The notes: generated by a model not told the origin, from the sequence alone. Shown: positions 21,301-29,342, counted from the stretch's first letter. The stretch: 32,094 bases of DNA from Opitutaceae bacterium (GCA_025457685.1 JALOTV010000010.1:1-32094); one strand, 5' to 3'. A program made the numbers and translations.

Positions 21301-24300
21301 GCTACCTCGACATCACCCTCGTCAACCCGAGCACTAACCGCGAGCTGTCCTTGCGCGACTTCGACCTCGCCGTTCCCGTGCCCACCGGCTTCGCCTACGA
21401 CGCCTCGATCGACGGCGCCACCTGGACCTACTCCCTCACCGGCGGCGGAGTCTCCCCCCGCGTTGCCGCCGCCGCCGAGCTCACCCCCGCCGAGGAGGAG
21501 CCGCAGATCGACGGCTCCTTCCTCCGCTGGCGCTCCCAGGCCAATTCCGGCCTCATCCCCGCCGCCAAGGCCCGCCTCTTCCCGCGCGAGACCGTCGTCA
21601 TACGCGTTTACTTCAAGCTCCAGGCCGGCGGCCCCTACTGCGACACCAACCCCGACTCCGACCCGTCCATCCCCAATTTCAACCAGCTCGCCACCTTCAA
21701 CCACACCGATTCCTGCGGCAACCAGCGCCCAGTCAGCCTCGCCAATCTCTCCATCGACCCGCGCTCGCCCAACCTCAACGTCGCCATCACCCCCGTCTCC
21801 GGCCCGGCCTTCATCACCGCCTCCACCACCACCGTGGAGTGGACCCTTACCCTGCAAAACGCCGGCGACGCCCCCGCCGGCGAGTCCGCCCTTCTCGCCA
21901 CCTTCGGCGCCGGCTACACCGGCGTCAGCATCACCCCGCTCGGCGGCGCCCCCGCCCCGACTTCCTCCTCCGGCAACACCTTCACCTGGGATCGCGGCGA
22001 CCTGCCCGTGCTCTCCGTCTCCGGCTCCTCCGGCGACACCCTCCAGTGGCGCGTCACCGCCACCGTGAACACCGTCTCGCGCGGCGATCTCTCCGGCGTG
22101 CTCGATACCAACGGCTGGTGTCTCGACCGCGCAGGAAACGACGTCTGTAATTACTCGCTGGATACACGCCGCGGCTACGTCTCCGGCGGCACCATCGAGA
22201 AGGTCATCGACGGTCTTTCCCTCTCCGCCCCGGCCGTCTCCACCCCCGCGGCAAACGATCCCGCCGCCAAGACCGCCGACCTGACCATCGGCTCCATCGT
22301 GCGCCACCTCATCACCGTCGAGCTCTTCGAAGGCGGCGCCACCGATCTCCGCGTCGAGGACCTCATGCCCGCCGGCTTCGTCTTCCTCGAGGCCTCCGCC
22401 CGGCGCGGCGTCTCCGGCGGCTGGACCGCGCTCACCAATTCCGGCACCGGCCAGCGGCTCGTCTTCACCGGCCAGCCCATCCTCAACGCCATCACCGGCG
22501 CGGCCACCGTCGTCGACGGCGACGCGCTCTACGTCGAGGTCTGGAGCCGCGTGGGCGACCTCGCCGCCAACGCCTCCGGCGGCTCCAAGGTCAACACCGC
22601 CACCCTCACCATCAACCGCGGCACCGGCCTTGGCGCCATCAGCTACACCCACGACAGCCCCGCCGGCGTCGACCTGCGCGACACCACCACCATCACCTTG
22701 ATCGAGCCCGAGCTCACCTCGCCGACCAAGACCTCCGTGCCCGCCTCCGGCACCTCCGGCACCCCCAACGTCATCAACCTCGCCACCGACCCCGCCTCCA
22801 TCGCCTACACCCTCACGGTGGAGAACACCGGCGACGCCCCCGCCTACGAGACCGTGCTCATCGACGCCGTGCCCTTCGGCCTCGTCGTCTCCTCCGCCAC
22901 CGTCACCCGCAACGCGGAGGCCCCGCTTGTGCTCGATACCCACTACACGTTCGCCTTCGTCGCCGGCGTCGGTGGCAACCCCGGCACCCTGACCGTCACC
23001 CTGCTCGACCAGGCCCTCGCCGTCCTGGCCCCGAACGATGTGCTCACCGTCGCCTACACCGCGTCCATCGCCGGCGCCGCCCCGGGCCAGGAACTGTTCA
23101 ACCTCGCCACGTTCAACACCTCCAGCCTCCCCGGCACCGGCGCCGCCAAGACCACCGCCCGAGGCACCGCGTTCCTCGAGGCCGACGACGAGCGCACCGC
23201 CTACCTCACCGCCGAGGTCCGCACCTTCCACCAGATCTTCGGCGTGTTGGAGCGGTCCAAGGGCGTGAAGAACGAACTCACCCTCGCGGCCGGCGCCGCT
23301 GCGGCGGACACCTATCGCTTCCCGCCCGACGCCACCACCCGCGCCACCATCGGCGAACTCGTCACCTACCAGGCCCGTCTCAAACTCCCTCCTTTTGTCA
23401 CCATCTACGACCTTCGTTTCCAGGACACCGTGCCCGACGGTCTCACCGTGCGCTCCATCAAGTGGGAACTCGTGCCGCGCGATGGCGCCCTCACCGTCGC
23501 CGCGCTCGATATTCCCATCCCCGCCCAGTCCTCCGGCGCCACCCCGATAAACCACCTCCACAGCTCGACCACCAATCCCTTCCCGGGCTCGCTCAACGGC
23601 GGCTCCACCCCCGGTAGCGATCTGTTGGTCGAGATCACCGCCACCGTCGACCAGCAGCTCAACGGCGGCACCGCCATCGCCGCCCAGAGCTTCGCCAACA
23701 CCGCCACCTTCAGCTGGGGTGATTTTTCCGGCGACACCACCCGCACCACCCTCGCCACCGACGCCGTCTCGTTCAGCGTCCTCGTGCCCAACATCCTCCC
23801 CGCGAGCGTCACCAAAATCGCCTCGGAATACCGTCGTGAGGACGGCGCCACCGTCTTCACCCCCTCTACGGTCACCGTCGTCAATCGGCTCTCCGGCACC
23901 CCGACTTTCCGCGGCATAAACGACAACGCCAACGCCACCGGCGTGCCTGTCGTCGCCCCGGGTGAGTTCGTCCAATACCGCGTCCGCGTGGTCAATTCGG
24001 GCACCACCACGGCCTACGCCGTGCAGGTTTACGACGTCGTCCCGCGCACCACCGTCGAGGACTTCGCGGTCGGCGCGCCCTACGGTCTCGAATACACCGA
24101 TTTCGGCGGCCTGCTCCCGCCTTCCGTCGTCGCTTCGTCGGGCACGAGCGCCATCCTCACCGGCCCCGCCTTCGTGCAAAACGAGCTCACGCTCACCCTC
24201 GACCAAGTCGCCGCCGGCGCCACGGTGGACGTGTTTTTCTGGATGCGCGTCCGGTCCGATGTCGCCGCGTCGCTGCACTTCGGCAACCGCGCCCGCGTGC

Positions 24301-27300
24301 TCGACTACCGCACTCTGCCCGCCGCCGGCGTCGCCTTCCCCGCCGAGGCCCGCACCAGCTCGTCCACCCCCGCGTTCGCCGCGATTCCCTTCGCCGCCGC
24401 ACGCGATGTCGGCCTCGCCACCGCCGCGCCCGTCTTCACCACCACGTTCCAGAGCGACATAACCGATCCCTCGCCCGATACCGCCCTGTCCGTCGACACC
24501 GGCCGCGCCACCATCGGCGAGGAGGTGGTGCTGCGCCAGACCATCGACCTGCCCGCCGGCCTCGCCCTCTACGAGTGGCGGCCGCGCAACAACCTCACCG
24601 GCCATGATGTCGACGCTTGGGTCGTCCCGTCCGGCCTCACCGTGCGCCGCGTCACCTTTACTTTCGGCGCCGACGCGGCCATCGACCTCCCCGCGGGCAA
24701 CATCACCGTCAACGCCGGTTCCGGATCCACCCGCATCGCCCGCCCCGCCACCCTCGCCGGCGCGCCCGCCGGCTACCCCGATCTGCTCGCCACCGCCATC
24801 TCCACCCCGGGCGGCGAGCCCGAGTTCACCCTCACCGTTTACGCCACGGTCAATGGCGACAGCCTCGCCGCCACGCCCATCCGCATCACCAACGGCTCCG
24901 GCTCCGCCACCATCGTGGATGCGGGCGATACGCTCTCCCTCGTCCCCGTCCATCGCTGGGCCCAGTGGGATGGCATCACGGCCAATCTCAACCAGGCCGC
25001 CGCCCCCACCCGCGCCTTCGGCATCGTCGAGCCCGGCATCACCAACGTCTCTTTCACCAAGACCCGCCTCACCGCCGCCACCTCCGGCACCGGCGTCAAC
25101 TTCACCAACTTCTACGGCGAGGGCCCGCTCGCCCTCGCCCCGCAAAACCCCGTCCCGTCCGTCCCGCTCTTCACCGATGGCGACGTCATCACCTACCGCA
25201 TTCAATACACCAACTCCGGCACCGCCCCCGCCTACGGAATCGAGGTCATCGACCGCATCCCCGCCGGCCTGACGTTCAACCCCGCCTCCCCGGTCGTCAC
25301 GTCCGAGACCGGGGGCACCGGCACCCTCACCGCCGCCGTCATCGCCTCCGCCGCCATCGCGCCGACCGACGCCAACTACTCCACCAACGTCCGCTTCACC
25401 GTGGACCGGCTCGACGTCGGCGAGACCGTCCAGTTCACCTACACCGCCACGGTCAACGATCCGGTCGCGGTCGGCCGCTACCTGCAAAACCGCGCCGACC
25501 TCTCCGATTATTCCACCCTGCCCGCCGGCTACGTGAGCACCCAGACGCCCGCCACCGCGGGCGTGGTCGAGGCCAACGAACGCGACACCGACTCCGCCAA
25601 TCCCTATGTGGACCGCGGGCCGGTCTGGGCTTTCGCCGGCATCGCCGACAACAACGTATCCAGCAAAACCCTACAAACCGAGCTCACCGCCCCCTCCGGC
25701 AAGCTCTCCAACGGCACCTCCCGCGCCACTCCGGGCGAGCTCCTCACCTACGAGCTCACCGTGGACATCCCGGATGGTCGCGTCCTGCACGACTTCTATC
25801 TCTTCGACGAACTGCCCGACGGCACCACCTTCGTGCCCGCCCTCACCAGCTATGCGCTCAACGGCGTGACCGGCCTCACCGCCGGCATCGTGCACGATGG
25901 CAACCGCCGCTTCGGCCTCGCCCTCGGTGATCTCGCCGGCACCGCCGCGGCCAACGAGCTCGTCGTGACCCTGCGCGCCACCGTGGACCTCGTGCGCGAC
26001 ACCGCCGCCACCCCGGTCGTGGCCGGCGCGACCTTGGGCAACTCGTTCACCTTCTCCTGGAACCAGGTGGACGTGGACCCCGATCCCGTGGTCAACCTCG
26101 CCACCGACGCCCGCACCACGGTCAATTCCGTCACCGTCGGCCCCGTCGTCCTCCAGATCCAGGAGCCCGATCTCGACGCCTCCCTGGCCAAGACTCAGGC
26201 CAACGTCCAGGAGGCCGGGGTGATCGGCTCGCCCGCCGCCTCGCGCGGCACCGCCGCCTACTACGCCTACGATGCCGCCGGCTCCACCGTCACCACCGTG
26301 GCCGGCGTGGAGTCGACCCTGCCCGACGACCGCGTGGTCTACACCCTCTCCGTCACCAATTCCGGCGCGTCCCCGGCCTTCGACATCGCCTTGCGCGACC
26401 TGCTCCCGGCCGACGACGGCGTCACTTACCAGAGCGGCGTCGGCACCGTCGTCGCCGGCTCCGCCCTGCCCGGCGCCCTCGGGGCCGACTTCGCCGGCTC
26501 GGCCGGCAGCCGCCTCACCGTCGCCACCTCCTCCGCCGTCAACCCCGCCGGCGAGACCGCCACCCGGCTCGACTTCACCATCGATTTCCTGCTTCCGGGC
26601 GAGACCGCCACCATCCGCTACGTCGCCCAGGTCGATCGCGGCATCGGCGCCGGCCACTACCTGGGGGCCAATTCCGTCAACCTGCGCGACTACGGCTCCC
26701 TGCCCGCCGCCGCTCTCGCCGTGTCCGTGGGCAACCTCGCCGCCGGCGATCTCGTGCACGACAACGCCCTCGAGCGCGACACCGACTCCTCCGTCGCCCC
26801 CTACGCCAAGCAGGGCCCGGTCGTGCGCCACCTCGGCGTGGTCTATCCGACTTTGGCCAAGTCAGTCTTCCGCCTCTACGACGCGGACGGCTCCCACGTC
26901 CCCGCCGCCGTCGCCGCCGACGAGGTCCTGCGCGTGGGCGACATCCTGCGCACCGAGCTCTCCGTCACCCTGCCGCGTTACACCCGCCTGTTCGATGGCG
27001 GTGTATCCGCCGTGCGACTACGCGACGTGTTGCCCGCCGGCCAGTCCCACCTCGCCGCCACCGTCGAGGGCGTGACGTATCCGGATTACAACGACGACAC
27101 GCTCGATCTCTCCGGCTTCGCCCCCGCCGTCTCCACTCCCGCCGCCTCGGGCGTGCAGACCGTGAATTTCGACTTCGCCGACGTCGTCAACTCCACCGGC
27201 GCCGCTCTCACCGGCACGGTGAAATTCCTCAGCGACATCCGCCCGCTCGCCGCCGACGGCTCCGATTTGCTCGCCTCGACCACCGGCCAGCTTTCCGGCG

Positions 27301-29342
27301 CCAACGTCGCCACCCTGTTCTGGAACACCCACGACACCCGCCCGCAGCGCTCCACCTACGCCGCCAGCGCGACCCTCAACCCCGCCGCCGACGATGTGCC
27401 GTGGCTGCGCCAGACCGGGCCCAGCGTGCTCACCCGCCAGCCCAACCTGTCCCTCGCCAAGACCGCCAACTACCCCGACGGCTCCGTCATCGGCGCCACC
27501 GCCGGGGTAGGTGACACCGTGCTCTACACCGTCACCGTCTCCAACCTCGCCGCCACCGCCTTCTCCGGCCCCGCCTACGAGGTCGGCCTCACCGACAACC
27601 TGCCGCGCAATCTCGCCCCCGCCGCCCTTGCCGCCGTGGCCGGCCCGCCCGCCGCCAACCAGTTCTCCGCCTCCGTCGGCTCGCCCGCGCGCACCCTCGT
27701 CCCGGGCGACGACTACACGTTCGCCTACGCATACGATTCCGTCACGCGCCGCGGATCCCTCAGTCTCCAGACCAAGCGGGATACCACGGGCAACGACTAC
27801 GCCTCCCGTATCGAGCCGGGCGAGACGCTCACCCTCACCTACAACCTGCCCCTCAATCCCGAGCTCGGTGCCGAGGGCTCCGGCGTCGGCCTCATGGCCA
27901 ACCGCGCCCAGATCCCGGCCTACGCGAGTTTCCCCGCCGGCATCGCCTCCACCTCGCCCAAGACCTACGATCCGCTCGGTCCCGCCGTCCACACCCTGAT
28001 CGCGCCCGCACCCACCGTCGCCAAGACCGCCCTCGCCCCGCACTTGCCGGGCTCCAGCCTCACCGCGGGCGACATCGTCACCTACGTCATCACCGCCCCG
28101 GCCGCGCTCATCCGCGCCAATCTCTACGACGTCGAGATTCGCGACAGCCTGCCCGACGGCATGAGCTTCGTTTCCGCCGGCGTCGTCACCGCCCCGGCCG
28201 GTCCGGCCGGCGCCCCGGTCGCGCTCGATACCACCCCGACGATCCCCGGCAGCGAGGTCGAGGTCGAGGGCGGCGCGGGCGACGTCACCATCACCATCGC
28301 GCCCGACGCTCGCTCCGTCTCCGTGCGCATCGATCGCGTGGACGAGACCGACGGCGACGCCGCCGGCGCAGACATCGATCAGGTCGTCATCACCCTCCGC
28401 GCGCGGGTGAACGACACGTTCGCCAACGGCGCTCCCATCCCTCGCCTGCATGAGTTCGCCAATTACGCCGAACTCTACTGGTATAACTCCGACGTCACCT
28501 TCGCCGCACGCTCCCGCTTCCTCCTCGTTTCCGAACGCGTCTCCCACTACTACGAGGCCTTCGGTCTGCTGCTCGAGCCCGACAATCAGGGCACCGCCGT
28601 CCCCGGCGAGGTGAAGACTTATCGCCACCTCCTGCGCAACTTCGAGTCGGGCGCGGTCGACGTGCCCCTCACCTGGAGCTCCACCCTCGGTTGGAACTGG
28701 CTCGCCTACGAGGGCGACGGCCAGGGCAACGTCGTCAGCGGCCCCTACGCGCCGGGCGACGGCCACCTCTTCGCCGTCCCCGGCGACGGCGCCATCGAGA
28801 TCATCATGCAGGCCTTCGTGCCCGCCCCGGCCACCGCCTTCACCACCGACGTGCTCACCCTCACCGCCTTCGGACCGCCCGACTTTGCCGCCGCGCTGAA
28901 TCCCGGCGATCAAGACATCTCGGTCTACGACACCACCACCGTGCAGCTCCCCGGCGTCGTCATCACCAAGGACATCTCGGACAACAACGGCGCGACCTAC
29001 GCCGATCGCCTGCTGATCGATCCCTCCGATCCCGATCGCGTGCTCCAGCGCCTGCGTTTCTACAACAACAGCCCGGTCGGCGTGCGCTCGGTCTACGTCC
29101 ACGACAACATCCCCCAGCACACCGCCTACGTGGCCAACTCCGCCGTCAACACCCCGCTCTACGCCCTTTCCTACTCCAAGGACCAGGGCCAGACGTGGTT
29201 GCCCGGCGAGCCCGCCGTTTCCGAGCCCGTGGTCGGCGGCACCGTTCCCTCCGTCACCCATCTGCGCTGGCTCTACGACGGCGGCGCTCTTCTGGTTCCG
29301 GGTCCCGTCCACACCGTCACGTTCAAGCTCAAGGTGAAATGA
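15303..29342 (+). CDS. Giant secreted DUF11-like repeat surface protein (~4679 aa) with N-terminal lamin-tail-like domain
   Basis: Real start most likely ATG at 15303 (signal peptide MPRLRSSLARLLAFLFWVFLPVFAGAQ). The track ORF start at 14553 overlaps the previous gene and begins with R/P-rich non-coding-frame sequence. Continuous frame to TGA at 29340-29342. Confidence 0.9.
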   Translation: MPRLRSSLARLLAFLFWVFLPVFAGAQTLRLNELAIAGAEFVELDYTGFSTPQNLSGYALVTAGPGASAGFALPSFTLSGSGRVVVYTGAGVASGNVLYLGRPGPILADGGDSVLIRRLSDSAAIDYFSWGSEVAAPPSPLVFATSYNTGDGFYAPGDSLAYIGTNPDLAAHWINRRGANITPGAANTVQTPPTFAYNVAAPADIDSCELIPLALTFTHTDEAPLRGTTLSFTLPAGFLYASASDGGVFNNATRTVTWTLPVSLAANTFARTVGVRPDTAVTSGAFPAGNLAYSYSRYVGGPAVPGSGANAVDPFAVARPDLSVSVADFSAPSQPYIITQGSGVVALLVRVANAGPGELAGDGATVALDLPANLSLLTARIGGPTGSSVLNLVSNLATQEHSFSTGVIAAGASRDFYIQARVDGCGDLSPVIDVSFGCSDAAPGAVTSEIALPTVTFPIYCDVELAISYPSGTYTAGQPIPVSVTLTNRNNNALDPAGLVLAFHPGFFVDSIKRSGLDVGVYDPAALPEKTITFSAADLGGVLAGNSTTTLDIVLRPSPSLPNDRKFTASLGYTVPALGPTPVLPVTRQSLGVQAVQPGLTVSLEDPAAPGSTTVLASRGDDVLFLVTVLNNGAGNLNQDGPDPDALPDGAFVEIAGTGGALNILQVRDVTGLAGPYTPTSGVPVALGVNPANSRQRWNTGAVNAGPAGAKRYILVVSVEDCVGLEAELDSYWSVQGALLPAIDTATVSAESAGSVDIVLRTPELSIVAPAFTVDYCAGVSTSVTFANAAGAGPVRNLVAAVTGLNLTAYDVVVTSGNFTFTPSYANPGHPADGRPAFVLIGGQDTDGDGDADDLDAAASAVLTYQVSVKTGGVACSPAGAGLVYQPYYEDDCNIPWTAGTRLSSYGVTTPPGIASDFDGPDFADVNASGLTYDYSFRYRGAPGAPFRYTLVIAYPLGFAYASVTPAIVAPSILTHNALARTVTVEIDDVFDASGDYAADFAFLFDAPTDNCAAGQSYTFTYNLTVTDPADPTDCNDCPQTEDFNGSQTTTLNNDDEDAIVAHNREVTYLNTHLNGDPITHGAAETCTELVIDHYLRFSPSAPANWFVNVSGVDRPLVFDETFFNNYGIPNGNLADLQLEVYYFASAGTPSAPSGPNYGPTGSGLVSLSDINNLSPTGEGFDRVKIDLDGLQALGGPTSRPNDGGWLWFRYRMAVKSNTTLGGTIEFADLEIPVLLGLCNADDKNEFRQAVVLNAARSAATVSIANVSGSDSRVVDRCEPVTFRLEIGNQGSTPFDLYDTRVVLDLGNINPTTNRWAYDPATAAVSFVGLKNAATNTPLAAFAPVVSGPNDSILTWNLGDLREAYLPGTYIELTLNKSCDEAGTALSAIAYSRDRCANAPDLGLPSVPSATGGGNFTTANNASYAPSLDEGVLSALFTTELVYYNDGYPRIRFDVVNSGNGDLYNVKIPVRLGDNARPLSLSYVSSRVAKVAGAVTFPGGGALTTGANFPAWILGTEDDAVPVVAGADDAEREVVFSIGKLPSGALVTVEVTLRMHLCQDLFATILPETRWGCLGSACGANIETTKQRINIAQGNTRVFVLEHSADPAVLDFCGSRTRFTMEIVNVGAVDVYEPIIREQLPPGLTLVPDSVRYAVDSGSGYGATTYDAMTPFPGGGSRYTSLTGTGSAASPQVITWNFTDPDDDDSESDSLLVGAAHLDSRPTDPNFTRHRVLRPGQRIRVMFDAELVATGDCANALAYFNSDRKAEATILFDLPCNHDNTVTASGSPASPSPRGPLNADTRDSNFLDPGAADVLLALAGQNTTQAAALTTAQVNGETGDTVEWTFTIESLGPGVVPDASLQVFLPSNLTFVSAAIISGPSNITLDTATPAPVAEPGGARRTFTFNNTNPFMIAQGRADYLDASGTITIKIVTTINTCAEDLVGVEGTFAWGCCQGVPGLEDANGSVSASVDVKTVPDAPVVSLASGPMPTQVAFSTCGGYLDITLVNPSTNRELSLRDFDLAVPVPTGFAYDASIDGATWTYSLTGGGVSPRVAAAAELTPAEEEPQIDGSFLRWRSQANSGLIPAAKARLFPRETVVIRVYFKLQAGGPYCDTNPDSDPSIPNFNQLATFNHTDSCGNQRPVSLANLSIDPRSPNLNVAITPVSGPAFITASTTTVEWTLTLQNAGDAPAGESALLATFGAGYTGVSITPLGGAPAPTSSSGNTFTWDRGDLPVLSVSGSSGDTLQWRVTATVNTVSRGDLSGVLDTNGWCLDRAGNDVCNYSLDTRRGYVSGGTIEKVIDGLSLSAPAVSTPAANDPAAKTADLTIGSIVRHLITVELFEGGATDLRVEDLMPAGFVFLEASARRGVSGGWTALTNSGTGQRLVFTGQPILNAITGAATVVDGDALYVEVWSRVGDLAANASGGSKVNTATLTINRGTGLGAISYTHDSPAGVDLRDTTTITLIEPELTSPTKTSVPASGTSGTPNVINLATDPASIAYTLTVENTGDAPAYETVLIDAVPFGLVVSSATVTRNAEAPLVLDTHYTFAFVAGVGGNPGTLTVTLLDQALAVLAPNDVLTVAYTASIAGAAPGQELFNLATFNTSSLPGTGAAKTTARGTAFLEADDERTAYLTAEVRTFHQIFGVLERSKGVKNELTLAAGAAAADTYRFPPDATTRATIGELVTYQARLKLPPFVTIYDLRFQDTVPDGLTVRSIKWELVPRDGALTVAALDIPIPAQSSGATPINHLHSSTTNPFPGSLNGGSTPGSDLLVEITATVDQQLNGGTAIAAQSFANTATFSWGDFSGDTTRTTLATDAVSFSVLVPNILPASVTKIASEYRREDGATVFTPSTVTVVNRLSGTPTFRGINDNANATGVPVVAPGEFVQYRVRVVNSGTTTAYAVQVYDVVPRTTVEDFAVGAPYGLEYTDFGGLLPPSVVASSGTSAILTGPAFVQNELTLTLDQVAAGATVDVFFWMRVRSDVAASLHFGNRARVLDYRTLPAAGVAFPAEARTSSSTPAFAAIPFAAARDVGLATAAPVFTTTFQSDITDPSPDTALSVDTGRATIGEEVVLRQTIDLPAGLALYEWRPRNNLTGHDVDAWVVPSGLTVRRVTFTFGADAAIDLPAGNITVNAGSGSTRIARPATLAGAPAGYPDLLATAISTPGGEPEFTLTVYATVNGDSLAATPIRITNGSGSATIVDAGDTLSLVPVHRWAQWDGITANLNQAAAPTRAFGIVEPGITNVSFTKTRLTAATSGTGVNFTNFYGEGPLALAPQNPVPSVPLFTDGDVITYRIQYTNSGTAPAYGIEVIDRIPAGLTFNPASPVVTSETGGTGTLTAAVIASAAIAPTDANYSTNVRFTVDRLDVGETVQFTYTATVNDPVAVGRYLQNRADLSDYSTLPAGYVSTQTPATAGVVEANERDTDSANPYVDRGPVWAFAGIADNNVSSKTLQTELTAPSGKLSNGTSRATPGELLTYELTVDIPDGRVLHDFYLFDELPDGTTFVPALTSYALNGVTGLTAGIVHDGNRRFGLALGDLAGTAAANELVVTLRATVDLVRDTAATPVVAGATLGNSFTFSWNQVDVDPDPVVNLATDARTTVNSVTVGPVVLQIQEPDLDASLAKTQANVQEAGVIGSPAASRGTAAYYAYDAAGSTVTTVAGVESTLPDDRVVYTLSVTNSGASPAFDIALRDLLPADDGVTYQSGVGTVVAGSALPGALGADFAGSAGSRLTVATSSAVNPAGETATRLDFTIDFLLPGETATIRYVAQVDRGIGAGHYLGANSVNLRDYGSLPAAALAVSVGNLAAGDLVHDNALERDTDSSVAPYAKQGPVVRHLGVVYPTLAKSVFRLYDADGSHVPAAVAADEVLRVGDILRTELSVTLPRYTRLFDGGVSAVRLRDVLPAGQSHLAATVEGVTYPDYNDDTLDLSGFAPAVSTPAASGVQTVNFDFADVVNSTGAALTGTVKFLSDIRPLAADGSDLLASTTGQLSGANVATLFWNTHDTRPQRSTYAASATLNPAADDVPWLRQTGPSVLTRQPNLSLAKTANYPDGSVIGATAGVGDTVLYTVTVSNLAATAFSGPAYEVGLTDNLPRNLAPAALAAVAGPPAANQFSASVGSPARTLVPGDDYTFAYAYDSVTRRGSLSLQTKRDTTGNDYASRIEPGETLTLTYNLPLNPELGAEGSGVGLMANRAQIPAYASFPAGIASTSPKTYDPLGPAVHTLIAPAPTVAKTALAPHLPGSSLTAGDIVTYVITAPAALIRANLYDVEIRDSLPDGMSFVSAGVVTAPAGPAGAPVALDTTPTIPGSEVEVEGGAGDVTITIAPDARSVSVRIDRVDETDGDAAGADIDQVVITLRARVNDTFANGAPIPRLHEFANYAELYWYNSDVTFAARSRFLLVSERVSHYYEAFGLLLEPDNQGTAVPGEVKTYRHLLRNFESGAVDVPLTWSSTLGWNWLAYEGDGQGNVVSGPYAPGDGHLFAVPGDGAIEIIMQAFVPAPATAFTTDVLTLTAFGPPDFAAALNPGDQDISVYDTTTVQLPGVVITKDISDNNGATYADRLLIDPSDPDRVLQRLRFYNNSPVGVRSVYVHDNIPQHTAYVANSAVNTPLYALSYSKDQGQTWLPGEPAVSEPVVGGTVPSVTHLRWLYDGGALLVPGPVHTVTFKLKVK
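15378..15880 (+). other. Lamin-tail-like domain (LTD) at the N-terminus of the giant protein
   Basis: LRLNELAIAGAEFVELDYTGFSTPQNLSGYALVTAGPGASAGFALPSFTLSGSGRVVVYTGAG...LADGGDSVLIRRLSDSAAIDYFSWG...WINRRGANITPGAAN. Confidence 0.7.
23110..27950 (+). repeat. Diverged protein-level tandem super-repeats of ~394-410 aa (about 1.2 kb) in the C-terminal half of the giant protein
   Basis: Anchor motif (N-x-A-x-x-x-[DA]Y-x-[ST]-[LF]-P): the Pro codon lies at 23130 (SSLPG), 24318 (LDYRTLPA), 25521 (SDYSTLPA), 26703 (RDYGSLPA) and 27933 (PAYASFPA). Spacings are 1188, 1203, 1182 and 1230 nt. Confidence 0.8.

Noticed and set aside
20541-25487. 1648-aa minus-strand ORF
   Set aside because: Antisense of the giant protein; glycine/valine/aspartate-rich low-complexity translation.
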